Assembly: GCF_010723305.1 (NCBI RefSeq)
Contig: NZ_BLKW01000004.1
Location: 1,860,001-1,924,000, forward strand
Direction: 5' to 3'
Origin: Mycobacterium botniense
GTDB taxonomy: Bacteria > Actinomycetota > Actinomycetes > Mycobacteriales > Mycobacteriaceae
Length of the DNA: 64,000 bases
Under the pieces are notes generated by a model. That model saw only the letters and a list, made by a program, of their open reading frames with translations. It searched no databases and had not been told where the DNA came from. The translations under genes were made by a program, and so were the position numbers. Below, piece by piece: positions 39,128-48,985 of the stretch (positions are counted from its first letter, which is position 1; each line of letters opens with the position of its first letter).

Positions 39128-39847
39128 TCAAGTGACCATCCGTTGACCCGCATACCGCCGTGCAGCATCGACGACCGCGGCGAACAGCCGTGCATCCTCC
39201 AACGATTCCTCGGGATGCCACTGCACGGCGAGCACGAACTGATCGCCGGGCAGCTCGATTGCCTCGACCACGCCGTCGGCGTCCCACGCGCTGACCACCA
39301 GCCCCTCGCCGAGCTGCGCGATCGCCTGGTGGTGATAGCACTGCACCTGGGCTGACTCCCCGATCAGCGCGGCCAGCCGGGTGCCCGGAACCGTGCGCAC
39401 CCGCAGCGTGGCATACACAGCGTTGCCGGGCCGATGCCCCTCGTGGCCGATCAGGTCGGGCAGGTGTTGGTGCAAGGTGCCGCCGAACGCGACGTTGAGC
39501 ACCTGGGCGCCACGACAGATTCCCAGCACCGGCAGGCCCCGCTTGAGCGCCCCGTCGAGCAACGCGAATTCCCAGGTGTCGCGGTCACGGCCGGGATCGT
39601 CGGTGGCCGGGTGCGGGTGCTGGCCATAGCGGGCCGGGTCGATGTCCTTGCCTCCGGTGATCACCAGCGCATCCAGACGGTGCAGCACCTGCTCGATGGC
39701 ACCGGGGTCGGCCGGCTGCGGCGGCAGCAGCATCGCGATCCCGCCGACCAGGCTGACACCCGACAAGTAGGCGGCGGGAAGGAAACTGGCGCGCACATCC
39801 CAGATCCCGCTGTGCGCCTGGTCCAGATAGGTGGTCATACCCACCAC
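39128..39847 (-). CDS. Class I glutamine amidotransferase-like hydrolase (PuuD/peptidase C26 type)
   Basis: A 239-residue gamma-glutamyl hydrolase-like protein. The nucleophile Cys is in PVLGICRGAQVLNVAFGGTL near residue 108, and the catalytic His and Glu in LAVQWHPEESLEDARLF near 212. VITGGKDIDPARYG is the typical second strand region. Related enzymes cleave gamma-glutamyl-GABA in polyamine or nitrogen catabolism. GTG 39847 is used as start; residues just upstream in frame (SASSSKPV) resemble the homologue's N-terminus, but no start codon supports an extension. In M. tuberculosis the homologue (Rv2859c) precedes glnA4, which is absent here. Confidence 0.85.
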   Translation of the reverse strand: MVGMTTYLDQAHSGIWDVRASFLPAAYLSGVSLVGGIAMLLPPQPADPGAIEQVLHRLDALVITGGKDIDPARYGQHPHPATDDPGRDRDTWEFALLDGALKRGLPVLGICRGAQVLNVAFGGTLHQHLPDLIGHEGHRPGNAVYATLRVRTVPGTRLAALIGESAQVQCYHHQAIAQLGEGLVVSAWDADGVVEAIELPGDQFVLAVQWHPEESLEDARLFAAVVDAARRYAGQRMVT

Positions 39848-40049
39848 CGGTTTCGAACTCGAGGCGCTCAGATCATCCTCCCGATCGGTCGTGGGCGACG
39901 GCGCGCGCCTGCCCTTCGAACGGCGGACCCCTTAGATCTGCCGCGGCGAAATAGGGTCGGCCGCGAAGCCCGCGCGCCACACCGCCCGCGTGGCAGGCCG
40001 CGGCGGTGCCCGCTGGCGACACGGGCAACCAGGGGCACAACAGCGGGCA

Positions 40050-40604
40050 TCACCAAGTATGGGTGCGCAGCACGATCTCCGCGGTCAGTTGCGCGGTCGA
40101 CTGCTGGGCATTGCGGCGCCCGACGAGGTCGACTATCCGGTAGTCGGCGAGCACGTAGCGCTGGCTGGCGCGGGCCACCGCCCGCATGGCCGGGGCGCTC
40201 ACCAGTGCGGTGGTGTTGACCTCCACAGGTGGGCAGTGCTCGTCGCGGACGACACCGGCCAGGTCGGCCACCCGGGGATGTCCGCGGTCGATCGCCACCA
40301 AGCCAGTAAACCGGTCCAGCCTGGTCGCCGCCAGTTCCCAGGCCAGGTCACCACCGCTGCGGTCACCGACCACCACCGCCCAGCGGATGCCCAGCACGTC
40401 GAGAATGCCGACCACCGACTTGGGGGTCAGCCGGGGATCGAAGCCGATGACGACGGTCCGCAGCGACGCGTTGTGCAGGCGCTCGCAGACCACGTCATAC
40501 GCGGCAACCGGGCGCTGGGCGGCGCTGAGTATGGTGACGACGGAACCCTTCTCCGGACCGGTGATGCTGACGGGTACGGGAAACCCGTCGAGGGTCGTCA
40601 TCAT
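40050..40604 (-). CDS. Alpha/beta-hydrolase-fold protein
   Basis: A 184-residue protein with a short alpha/beta-hydrolase fold. The elbow-like motif is VVGDRSGGDLAWELAATRL near residue 100, with Ser in the nucleophile place, preceded by TVVIGFDPRLTPKSVVGILD. A later acid/His pair is not obvious, so catalysis is uncertain. The C-terminus (DYRIVDLVGRRNAQQSTAQL) is well conserved in mycobacteria by recollection. The start is ATG 40604 or 40601 (tandem ATGs) without a strong ribosome binding site. It lies between the amidotransferase-like gene and cobQ on the same strand, with gaps of about 200 and 160 bp. Confidence 0.65.
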   Translation of the reverse strand: MMTTLDGFPVPVSITGPEKGSVVTILSAAQRPVAAYDVVCERLHNASLRTVVIGFDPRLTPKSVVGILDVLGIRWAVVVGDRSGGDLAWELAATRLDRFTGLVAIDRGHPRVADLAGVVRDEHCPPVEVNTTALVSAPAMRAVARASQRYVLADYRIVDLVGRRNAQQSTAQLTAEIVLRTHTW

Positions 40605-40766
40605 CGTTGAAGGCACTCGCGCAAAGTTACTAGGCGGCTGGCGGGTGTGGGGGCTGTTTCGCCGGTCTCTCAGGCCGTTGTCAGCTATGCGCACCGCTCA
40701 TTGGCCGCGACGTAGTCGCCTGATCGCTGTAAGGCCTTGCCAAACCTCAAGAATCGGCGCCATAGC

Positions 40767-42293
40767 CTAGTAGTGCAGTTTGGCGACAATGAGCGGCCGT
40801 GGCGGGGGTCCGGTCTCAAGCACGTCGATAACCGCATCAATATCCACATGGGTAGCCAACAAGTCTGCTAACAGGCCCAACTGGGAGTCGCGGCGCGCGG
40901 CGACGTCGGTGTCGTCGGCTACCACGAAACCGTCGCGGCCCGCCGTATTTGCGGCCTCAGCCAACCACTGCCGGCGGAAAACGTCGTTGTCAAACAGGCC
41001 GTGCCAATGGGTTCCGAACACCCCGGCGTGCCGATAGCCCTGGGGGGATCCATTCACACCGAACCACTCGGCGGCCGCGCAGCGAGCCACTCGACCATGG
41101 TGGATCTCATAACCGGCGAGCGGAGCGGTCCAGCGGCGCAGCACTTTTCGAGACTCGAACACGATGTCTGCATCCAATAGCCCCAGGCCGTCAACTCGAC
41201 CCGAACGAGTCTCGACCGGATCATCGATGGAGCGACACAGCATTTGGAAGCCACCGCAGATACCCAGCACGACACCACCCGATTCGGCGTGCGCAACAAC
41301 AGCCCGGGCCAGACCGCGTTCGCGCAACCAGCCCAGGTCGGCGACCGTGGCCTTGCTGCCGGGCACCACGATCACGTCCACGTCAGTGAGGTCGCCCTGA
41401 TCGCTGACCCAGCGCACCAGCACCCCCGGTTCGCACGCCAGCGCCTCCACGTCGGTCGAGTTGGAAATCCGCGGCAGTCGCAGCGCCCCAACCCGTAACC
41501 ACTGGTGGCCGCGGGGTGGCTGCGGTGCACCCAACACGCGATGAGCCAGCACCGACACCGAGTCCTCGGCGTCGAGCCATAGCTCCTCGGTGTACGGCAG
41601 CACCCCGTAGGTGGGGCGGCCGGTCAACTCGGCCAGTTGCCGCAGCCCGGGTTTCAGCAGTGCGGGATCCCCGCGAAACTTGTTGACGATGAACCCGGCG
41701 ACGAGCGCTTGGTCTTGGGCGTCCAGCACCGCAACAGTGCCGAACAGGTGAGCCAAAAGGCCTCCGCGGTCGATGTCGCCGACCAGGATCACCGGCAGAT
41801 GCGCGGCCCGGGCTAACCCCATGTTGGCCAGATCGGTTGCTCGCAGGTTGATCTCGGCCGGTGAGCCAGCGCCCTCGCAGATTACCGCCTCGAATTCAGC
41901 ACGCAGATTTGATAATTCGTCGGCAACAACTTTGGCTAACTGGTGACGATGGGTCATGTAGTCTGCCGCTGTGACCGAATCACTGACCTGCCCACGGATC
42001 ACCAGCTGTGAGGTACCGTCACTGCCTGGTTTGAGCAGGATCGGGTTGAACCTGATGCTGGGTTCGAGTCCCGCCGCGCGTGCCTGCACCGCCTGAGCTC
42101 GGCCGATCTCGCCGCCCTCCACAGTGACCGCGGAATTGTTGGACATGTTCTGCGCTTTGAACGGCGCAACCCGTACTCCGTTGCGGGCCAGCAACCGGCA
42201 CAGGCCGGCAACGATCACGGACTTGCCGGCATCGGAACTGGTGCCCGCTACCAGCAACGCTCCTTTCACCTTGCCGCGTTGCGCGAACGCCAT
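40767..42293 (-). CDS. cobQ: Cobyric acid synthase
   Basis: A 508-residue glutamine-dependent amidotransferase that amidates positions b, d, e and g of adenosylcobyrinic acid diamide. N-terminal ATP-binding motif GTSSDAGKS near residue 17, then [15 protein letters not shown] and [14 protein letters not shown]. The C-terminal class I domain has the nucleophile in [16 protein letters not shown] near 350 and its His in [11 protein letters not shown]. The start is taken as ATG 42293, since homologues begin just before the P-loop; 42344 is possible. In M. tuberculosis cobQ1 is elsewhere and this interval holds glnA4, so the gene is relocated here, next to map. Confidence 0.92.
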   Translation of the reverse strand: MAFAQRGKVKGALLVAGTSSDAGKSVIVAGLCRLLARNGVRVAPFKAQNMSNNSAVTVEGGEIGRAQAVQARAAGLEPSIRFNPILLKPGSDGTSQLVIRGQVSDSVTAADYMTHRHQLAKVVADELSNLRAEFEAVICEGAGSPAEINLRATDLANMGLARAAHLPVILVGDIDRGGLLAHLFGTVAVLDAQDQALVAGFIVNKFRGDPALLKPGLRQLAELTGRPTYGVLPYTEELWLDAEDSVSVLAHRVLGAPQPPRGHQWLRVGALRLPRISNSTDVEALACEPGVLVRWVSDQGDLTDVDVIVVPGSKATVADLGWLRERGLARAVVAHAESGGVVLGICGGFQMLCRSIDDPVETRSGRVDGLGLLDADIVFESRKVLRRWTAPLAGYEIHHGRVARCAAAEWFGVNGSPQGYRHAGVFGTHWHGLFDNDVFRRQWLAEAANTAGRDGFVVADDTDVAARRDSQLGLLADLLATHVDIDAVIDVLETGPPPRPLIVAKLHY

Positions 42294-42348
42294 AACCCCC
42301 ATGCGGTGTAACAGCACAGCGACGGCGCGCTTGAGCGAATGCAAAACG

Positions 42349-43206
42349 TCATGGCAGGGTTAGGATTTCGGCACCAGTTTCGGTGACCAGCAGCGTGTGC
42401 TCGAACTGTGCGCTCCACTTGCGGTCCTTGGTGACCACCGTCCACCCGTCGTCCCAGATTTCGTAGTCTAGGGCACCGAGGTTGATCATCGGCTCAATGG
42501 TTAACGTCATCCCCGGCTCAAGCACGGTTTGCACGGCCGGCTGATCGTAGTGCAGCACGACCAGGCCGTTGTGAAAAGTGGTACCGATGCCATGGCCGGT
42601 GAAATCACGAACCACGTTGTAGCCGAACCGGTTCGCGTAAGATTCGATGACGCGGCCGATGACCGACAGCGAACGGCCCGGTTTGACTGCGTTGATCGCG
42701 CGCATCAGGGCCTCGCGGGTGCGTTCGACGAGCAGCCGATGCTCTTCGGAGACATTGCCGGCCAGAAATGTCGCATTGGTGTCGCCATGCACCCCGTGGA
42801 TATAGGCGGTGACATCAATATTGACGATGTCGCCGTCCTCGATCACGGTCGAATCCGGGATGCCGTGACAGATCACCTCGTTCAGCGAGGTGCAGCACGA
42901 CTTCGGGTAGCCCTTGTAGCCCAGCGTCGACGGGTAGGCCCCGTGATCGACCATGTAGGCATGCGCGATCCGGTCCAGCTCGTCGGTTGTCACCCCCGGT
43001 GCGACGGCTTTGCCCGCCTCGGCCAGCGCTCCCGCCGCGATCCGCCCGGCGATGCGCATCTTGTCGATGACCTCGGGCGTCTGCACCCAGGGCTCGCTGC
43101 CCTCGCGCGCGGTCGGCTTACCCACGTACTCCGGACGCGGAATCCACTTCGGCACGGGCAGGGGCGGCGACAGCACGCCAGGCGACAGGGCAGCACGAAC
43201 AGGCAT
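42349..43206 (-). CDS. map: Methionine aminopeptidase, type I
   Basis: A 285-residue type 1 methionine aminopeptidase with the N-terminal extension typical of mycobacterial MapB ([12 protein letters not shown]). The five metal ligands are visible: the aspartates in [20 protein letters not shown], His in [12 protein letters not shown], and the glutamates in [10 protein letters not shown] and [12 protein letters not shown]. The catalytic His is in [10 protein letters not shown]. It removes N-terminal Met from nascent proteins. The start is ATG 43206. Its stop is 55 bp before the cobQ ATG used here. It matches Rv2861c by position. Confidence 0.93.
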   Translation of the reverse strand: MPVRAALSPGVLSPPLPVPKWIPRPEYVGKPTAREGSEPWVQTPEVIDKMRIAGRIAAGALAEAGKAVAPGVTTDELDRIAHAYMVDHGAYPSTLGYKGYPKSCCTSLNEVICHGIPDSTVIEDGDIVNIDVTAYIHGVHGDTNATFLAGNVSEEHRLLVERTREALMRAINAVKPGRSLSVIGRVIESYANRFGYNVVRDFTGHGIGTTFHNGLVVLHYDQPAVQTVLEPGMTLTIEPMINLGALDYEIWDDGWTVVTKDRKWSAQFEHTLLVTETGAEILTLP

Positions 43207-43268
43207 GACGTCAGCTTAGTCACGCCTGCGTCAGCGATGACGCGGGAGAAGCGCCGAACGTCGCGCCG

Positions 43269-43847
43269 TTACCGGCGCCGGCGGAACCAGGATCGGCGGG
43301 GGCCCTTGATATCCACCGAACCACACACCACGCGTCCGGTCAGCACGACATGTGGCGCGCCTTCCGCAGGCGGACTTTTGCGCCGGTCGCGGGCGCTGCC
43401 GACATAGACTTCGACGTCGTCGATCGAGGCGCTGGCCCCGGCGGGCAAACGAATCTCCACCGAACCGAACTTCATGTCCAGCTCGATGACCACCACCGGC
43501 CCGGCGAAGCGGGCCCGCACCAGGTCGAGCTTGCAGGAGCCCAGCCGGCGCACCAGCGCCAGCCGGGTCGGCACGATCCATTCGCCGTGCCGCTTGAGCG
43601 AACCGGCCCACCCCCGCAGCTCCACCCGGTCGGCCGCGGAACTGACAATCGCCCCCGGTCGGGGCAGATCACCAACCAGGCTGTCCAGCTCACCGCGGGT
43701 GCGAGCGCAGGACACCTGCGACGCGCGCTCCTCGAACTCGTCGATATCGATCAAGCCAAGTGCGACGGCGCTATGTAATCGACGCAGTGTGCCATTGCGG
43801 TCGGCGTCTGAGACCCGGAGTTCCGCCAATTCGTCAGGCCGCGGCAT
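43269..43847 (-). CDS. DUF1707 domain protein
   Basis: A 192-residue protein. The N-terminal DUF1707 (SHOCT-like) domain reads LRVSDADRNGTLRRLHSAVA, then GLIDIDEFEERASQV and ARTRGELDSLVGDLP. The C-terminal part contains beta-rich blocks (VVVIELDMKFGSVEIRLPAG and VVCGSVDIKGPRRSWFRRRR) like those of LiaF/DUF2154-type stress sensors. No transmembrane helix is evident, and the function is unknown. The Arg-rich end could touch membrane or nucleic acid. It lies between map and the penicillin-binding lipoprotein, all on the minus strand. Confidence 0.8.
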   Translation of the reverse strand: MPRPDELAELRVSDADRNGTLRRLHSAVALGLIDIDEFEERASQVSCARTRGELDSLVGDLPRPGAIVSSAADRVELRGWAGSLKRHGEWIVPTRLALVRRLGSCKLDLVRARFAGPVVVIELDMKFGSVEIRLPAGASASIDDVEVYVGSARDRRKSPPAEGAPHVVLTGRVVCGSVDIKGPRRSWFRRRR

Positions 43848-43895
43848 AGCGGTATCAATCTACCGCCGCCGGGCATACGGGTTCCGGCCGGAAAA

Positions 43896-45713
43896 TCAGG
43901 TCAGATAGTCCGCCGGCAGCGAGTTGAACATCGCCTTGGTCATCCGCACCGCGGCCTCCGAGCTTCCCCCTCCGACGATCAACGCGGCGAAAGCCATGTC
44001 ACCGCGGTACCCGGCGAACCAGGAATGCGATCCACCCGCGAATTCGGCCTCACCGGTCTTACCGAATACCGCGCCGCAATCGGCGATGTCCTTGGCGGTG
44101 CCATTGGTCACCACCAGCCGCATCATCGGCCGCAGTGCATCGAGCATCTTCGGGCTGATCGGCGTGCTGTTGCCGACGACTGTGGTCGGCCGGCCCTCGA
44201 TCAGCCGCGGTAACGGGGTTTTGCCCGCGGCCACCGTGGCGGCCACCAACGCCATCCCGAACGGACTGGCCAACACCTTGCCCTGACCGAATCCGTCCTC
44301 GGTGCGCTCGGCCTGGTCGACTGTGGGCGGCACCGACCCGGTGACCGTGGGGATGCCATCGACCTCATAGTCGAGCCCGAGGCCGTACTGAGCGGCGGCC
44401 TGGGTCAAGCCCCGAGGTGGCATCCGGCTGGCCAGTTCGGCGAAGGTGGTGTTACACGAACTGGCGAAGGCGCGCGACATCGGCACCACACCCAGGTCGA
44501 ATCCGCCGTAGTTGGTAATGACCCGGTGCCCAATGCCGATTGTGCCGGGGCAGCCCAGCATGGTGTTGGGGGTCGCCATATCCCGCTCGACGACCGCCCC
44601 CACGGTAACCATCTTGAACGTCGACCCCGGCGGGTACAGGCCGGTGGTCGCGATCGGGCCGTCAGCGTCAGCGGCGCCGTTTTGGGCGATAGCAAGGATT
44701 TCCCCGGTCGACGGTTTGATCACCACGATCATTGCCTGACCGCGCTGGCCGTCCACCGCATGCTGGGCGGCATCTTGCACGGCCCGGTCCAAACTGATCG
44801 TGATCGACGGCGCTGGTGAGGGTGGAACCTCGTGCAGCACAGCGACATCCACGCCGTTTTGATTGACGCTGACCACCCGCCAGCCCGGTTGGCCATCGAG
44901 CTGGCCGATCACTGCTTTTTTCACCTCGCTGATGACGGCCGGCGCGAAGTGCTCGTCAGTCGGCAGCAGATCGGCCTGGGGGGTGATCAGCACACCGGGC
45001 AGGTTGCCGATCGCCGGGGCGATCCGGTTGTTGTCGTCGGCCCGCAGCGTGATCAGATCTAACGGCTGGGCCGACGAGCTGGCCTGTTCGGCGAGCCGCT
45101 GCGGGTCCAGCGTGTCGTCGAATGGTCGCAGTGCCTCGACCACCGCGCTGGCCGTCCTGATCAGGTACCCGCCGGCACGGCTGGCGTCGAGCGCGTAGTG
45201 GTAGCGATAGCCGGGCACCAACACGTCGGTACCACCGATTTCGTTCACCGACGCGCGCCGCGGAGGATCGGCCCGCAACGCGAACGTCTGGTGCTCTCCC
45301 AACCGGGGATGCAATCCGGTGGTGCTCCAGCGGACCTGCCAGCGCCCCTCGTTGCGGGCCATCTTCAGCTGGCCGTCGTACGTCCAGGTTCGGTTTTTGG
45401 GCAGATGCCACGTGTAGCGATAGGCCACGCTGCCGGTGTCGTCGGTGTACTTCACCCCGAGCACGTGTGCGTCCAGATGTGTGGCCTGCAGCCCAGCCCA
45501 GGCGGCATCGAGCGCTTCGCGGGCGGCGGGCGGGTCATCGGTGAGCTCGGCGCCTTGTGCGGTGTCCCCGGTGGCCAGCGCTGCGAAAAACCTTTCGGCC
45601 GCCCGCGCCGGACCCTCGGGACGCGCGGTGCACGACGTCACCGCGGCGGGGAGCGCTACCAGCAGGACAGTGACCACTGATACCAGTGTGGTTTTTGTTG
45701 CTGTTGTTGTCAT
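43896..45713 (-). CDS. Penicillin-binding lipoprotein (Rv2864c-like)
   Basis: A 605-residue class B penicillin-binding protein. The signal peptide ends in a lipobox (LPAAVTSC, Cys28). A MecA_N/NTF2-like domain (about 35-150) and the PBP dimer domain follow. The transpeptidase motifs are STFK with Ser364, SCN at 419-421 and KTG at 552-554. It crosslinks peptidoglycan outside the membrane and is expected to bind beta-lactams. The ATG at 45713 has no ribosome binding site, and a TAACAT ending 8 bases upstream suggests a leaderless transcript. The M. tuberculosis counterpart is Rv2864c. The neighbouring vapBC-type genes known there were not seen. Confidence 0.9.
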   Translation of the reverse strand: MTTTATKTTLVSVVTVLLVALPAAVTSCTARPEGPARAAERFFAALATGDTAQGAELTDDPPAAREALDAAWAGLQATHLDAHVLGVKYTDDTGSVAYRYTWHLPKNRTWTYDGQLKMARNEGRWQVRWSTTGLHPRLGEHQTFALRADPPRRASVNEIGGTDVLVPGYRYHYALDASRAGGYLIRTASAVVEALRPFDDTLDPQRLAEQASSSAQPLDLITLRADDNNRIAPAIGNLPGVLITPQADLLPTDEHFAPAVISEVKKAVIGQLDGQPGWRVVSVNQNGVDVAVLHEVPPSPAPSITISLDRAVQDAAQHAVDGQRGQAMIVVIKPSTGEILAIAQNGAADADGPIATTGLYPPGSTFKMVTVGAVVERDMATPNTMLGCPGTIGIGHRVITNYGGFDLGVVPMSRAFASSCNTTFAELASRMPPRGLTQAAAQYGLGLDYEVDGIPTVTGSVPPTVDQAERTEDGFGQGKVLASPFGMALVAATVAAGKTPLPRLIEGRPTTVVGNSTPISPKMLDALRPMMRLVVTNGTAKDIADCGAVFGKTGEAEFAGGSHSWFAGYRGDMAFAALIVGGGSSEAAVRMTKAMFNSLPADYLT

Positions 45714-45984
45714 TGAGGCTGATGTTAGGAAATTGTGATGGGGGACCGACGGAGGCGCACCGAAGGGGCGGGTCAGGCGCTGGTGGGGTCGGGTGGTGAG
45801 CACGGTGCCGCGATCGATGCCCGCCGGGGCGGACGCCGCCATCGACCGATGTCAGATTTGGTTTCCAGCGATTGATGCGCGATCCGCGGTCATGGTCGGC
45901 CGGTTCGTCGCCCTGGGTTATCGTCTCCCCGGCATCGGCCCGTAGGTGTCGTGAACCGTCATGCGGGCGCCGCACGCCCGGCGG

Positions 45985-46955
45985 TCAGATGCGCAGCAGG
46001 CGTTCGGCGTTGCCGTGGGCGATCTTCTCCCGGTCGCCGCCGGGCAGGGTGGTGCGTTCGAATCCGGCGACGGCTTCCCGCGACGATTCGTAGGGGTAGT
46101 CGACGGAGAACATCACCGCGTCGGCGCCGACTTCCAGTACGGCGCCGAGCATGACCGCGGGCGAGAATACGCCGCTGTTGGTGAAGACGACGTTGGTGCC
46201 AAGGTAGCCCGACGGGGGGTGACGCAGCGGCACGTTGGTTTCGATAAGGCGAGAACGGGAATCGAGCCGGCTGCGCTGAAACGGCAGGAACTCGCCCATA
46301 TGGCCCAAAATCAGCGTCGCGCCGGGGTGGCGGTCGAATAGCCCGCTGAACAGGATCCGCAGGGCATGACCGCCCGTTTCGGCGGCCCAACTCCACGTCG
46401 CCCCGTACAGTTCCGGATGCCCGTCGAGCACTCTCCAATGATCGACCGGCGGTGCGCCCGGGTGCAGATACAACGGCACGCCAAGGGATTCCAGTGCCGA
46501 CCAGATCTCGTCGTATTCGGGTGCATCAAGGTAGCGCCCGCCGGGCCCGTGCACACAATCGTTGACCAGCGCCCCGCACAACCCCAATTCGGTCACCGCG
46601 CGCTCCAGCTCAGCGGCCGCGGCCCCGGATCCTGCAACGGCAGAGCGGCGAAACCGCGGAACCTGTCGGGGTGCTCCGAAATCACTTGGGCTAAATAGTT
46701 ATTGGCGAAACAAGCGTTGTCGCGGGCCAACCCCGGTTCGATGTCGACCTGCAGACCGGGCACCGTCAGCGACAACACTTGGATGTCGATGCCGGCATCG
46801 TCCATCTCGGGCAGCCGGTATTCGGTGAAATCGGTGAGCCGAGGCAGAATCTGCTTGGCGCATTCGGGCTTGAACGCGAGCGGTAGCGCCGGCATGGGTT
46901 GCCGCTCGGCCAGCTCGGCGATGAAAAACGCTTCTTCGATTGCGATGTACCGCAT
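45985..46955 (-). pseudogene. Amidohydrolase-2 family gene broken by a frameshift
   Basis: One amidohydrolase/decarboxylase-like gene (gamma-resorcylate or 2,3-dihydroxybenzoate decarboxylase type) read in two frames. The first part starts at ATG 46955 behind GAGGAAG with MRYIAIEEAFF and runs to FRGFAALPLQDPGP. The second starts in the next frame with ELERAVTELGLCGALVND and has the metal-site blocks LYLHPGAPP, ILGHMGEFLPFQRSR and FSVDYPYESS. Adding one base in the C4 run at 46623-46626 restores a continuous protein of about 323 residues. It is either a recent pseudogene or a sequencing error in a homopolymer. The substrate is unknown. Confidence 0.75.
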
Positions 46956-47146
46956 CGGCGCTTCCTCACGACGGCTCCGGCGTCCACTCTTATCCCTCAC
47001 CGCCGGCCCGCGATGGACCCCATACCGCCCGCTGGGCAGTCGACGGCGCGCCATTCACGGGTCAGTATCGTCGGGCCTCAGGCGAGCCGCGCGGGCCGGC
47101 CGCATCGGCGATCACCCGGCCGCCCGTGGCGGCGGTCACGCACGCG

Positions 47147-47890
47147 TCAGGTTCCAAAACCTTGCGATGGAGCGACCACCGTCACCGGTGCCCCGGGACC
47201 TGCGCCGAGGCGGCTGGCGGCGAAATCCGCGCCCTGGCTGATCATGCTTCCGTCGTCGGCGTAGGTGTTGTGCGCAGCGAAATTAAGCCCATCGGAGCAG
47301 ACCGGATCCTCAGGAGCGCATACCTTGATGGTCTTGGCCTGAAAGCGGGGCCCGATAGCGACCGGCGGCTCACCGAGAAAATTCATGGCCCGGGCATTGG
47401 GCATCCCGAAAAGCACGACCGCGGCGACGTGGTCCGCCACTTCGGACTGCAGCGGTTTGGGAACGGTCGCCGGGTCGACCCCATCCGGTACCGCGGCCGA
47501 GGTGACGAAGCCCATCACCGCCGCACCCTGGGAGTAGCCTCCCAGCACCATTTTGGTCTGCGGGCAGCCCTGGGCCGTCGAGACGATGTGAGCGCCCGCG
47601 TCTCTGATACCGTCCAGGCCGGTATTCCACTGGTCGCTGGCGGGGTAGTTGACCGGATACACACTCAGCGACCTGTTGCCGACCCGCGAGCGCAAGGCAT
47701 CAACGAAGGCCTCGCCCGTGGGACCGACACCAGGTGGCTCACCGGTGCCACGGGCAAACACCACCTCGACGTCGGGGCAGCCCTGGGCCGACGCGGCTGG
47801 GAGGGCTGAGCCAGGGAGGGCTGACGCGCCGAGGCCCCACGCTGCAACAACCGCAGGGCCAAAGAACCGGACCATGTTACGTGCACTCAT
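47147..47890 (-). CDS. Secreted cutinase-family serine esterase
   Basis: About 247 residues. A signal peptide (FFGPAVVAAWGLGASALPG) ends near AASAQG. The mature enzyme has the cutinase blocks CPDVEVVFARGTGEPPGVG, the nucleophile in VLGGYSQGAAVMGF, and the Asp/His region with VCAPEDPVCSDGLN and AAHNTY; four cysteines can form the two usual disulfides. Mycobacterial cutinase-like proteins hydrolyse lipids and polysorbates and act outside the cell. Start choice among 47908, 47890 and 47875 is uncertain because none has a clear ribosome binding site. The following 197 bp to the next gene holds nothing recognisable. Confidence 0.85.
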   Translation of the reverse strand: MSARNMVRFFGPAVVAAWGLGASALPGSALPAASAQGCPDVEVVFARGTGEPPGVGPTGEAFVDALRSRVGNRSLSVYPVNYPASDQWNTGLDGIRDAGAHIVSTAQGCPQTKMVLGGYSQGAAVMGFVTSAAVPDGVDPATVPKPLQSEVADHVAAVVLFGMPNARAMNFLGEPPVAIGPRFQAKTIKVCAPEDPVCSDGLNFAAHNTYADDGSMISQGADFAASRLGAGPGAPVTVVAPSQGFGT

Positions 47891-48087
47891 GCCGCAGAAA
47901 ATGCCCATGCAGACGCTTTTTCAAACGACTATTTTCGGGCGCCCACCCTGGGCGGCGGTGGCATGCAGCGGGCGCATGTCGTTGTTTCTGCTTCGGTTCC
48001 AGAGTGTCCATAGCCGGAAACCTTATACAGCACAACGGCTACGAATCCAGCACCGCACGATTGAGCAGCCCACTAACGGCGTGCGCT

Positions 48088-48945
48088 TCAGTCCAGCAGC
48101 ACCGTCGCGAACGTGCCAACTTCGACGAATCCCACCCGGGCGTAGGCGGCGCGGGCGACGGTGTTGAAACTGTTCACATACAGGCTGGCGATACGCCCGG
48201 TACCCACAATGACCGCTGCCAGGGTCGCGGTGCCCGCGGTGCCCAGGCCTTGTCCGCGCCGCTCAGGATGCACCCAGACCCCCTGAATCTGGCCGACCGC
48301 CGGCGACTGCGAACCCACCTCGGCTTTGAACACCACCTCGCCGTGCTCGAAACGCGCCCAGGCGCGCCCGGCTGAGATCAGGCTGGCCACCCGGCGCCGG
48401 TAGCCGCGTCCGCCGTCACCCAGCCGCGGGTCCACCCCCACCTCGCTGATGAACATGTCCACGGCCGCCACTAGGTAAGCCTCCAGCTCGTCTGGCCGCA
48501 CCTGACGGACCCCGGGGTCGATCGCGCAGGCGGGCATGGAGCTCAGCGCCATCAGCGGTTGGTTCTCCCGCACGTCACGAGCCGGGCCCCAGACTGGTTC
48601 GAGCCGTCGCCACATCGGCAGGACCAGTTCGGCCCGGCCCACCAGCGACGAACACCGCCGCGACACGCGCATCGCTTCGTCGGCGAAGGCGGTCAAATCG
48701 GCAGGACCGCCCCGCAACGGGATCAGGTTGGCGCCGGCGTAGCAGAGTGATTCGTCAACGCCGCGGTACGTCCACAGTTCACCGCCAATCGAATTCGGAT
48801 CGGTGGTGCCGTGGTCGGCGATTCGTGCGGCCACCATGCACGACCCCACGGGGTCTTGGTCGAAAACACGGCACACCGCTGCGACATCACGCACCACAGA
48901 CACCCGTCGCTCGCCGACCAGGCGAAAGATGGGTGGAGCCGACAT
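48088..48945 (-). CDS. GNAT-family acetyltransferase (Rv2867c-like)
   Basis: A 285-residue protein with a C-terminal GNAT domain (DUF4081 family arrangement). Acetyl-CoA binding is marked by IQGVWVHPERRGQGLGTAGT near residue 219, then YVNSFNTVARAAYARVGFVE. The N-terminal half (RRVSVVRDVAAVCRVFDQDP) belongs to the family-specific domain. The substrate is not known; a membrane-associated peptide or protein is possible given its neighbours rip1 and ispG. It lies 40 bp downstream of ispG on the same strand, so cotranscription with dxr-rip1-ispG is likely. Confidence 0.88.
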   Translation of the reverse strand: MSAPPIFRLVGERRVSVVRDVAAVCRVFDQDPVGSCMVAARIADHGTTDPNSIGGELWTYRGVDESLCYAGANLIPLRGGPADLTAFADEAMRVSRRCSSLVGRAELVLPMWRRLEPVWGPARDVRENQPLMALSSMPACAIDPGVRQVRPDELEAYLVAAVDMFISEVGVDPRLGDGGRGYRRRVASLISAGRAWARFEHGEVVFKAEVGSQSPAVGQIQGVWVHPERRGQGLGTAGTATLAAVIVGTGRIASLYVNSFNTVARAAYARVGFVEVGTFATVLLD

Positions 48946-48985
48946 GGTGTGTCTTTCTGCGAGCTGACGGCCAGCCTCGGCTCTT

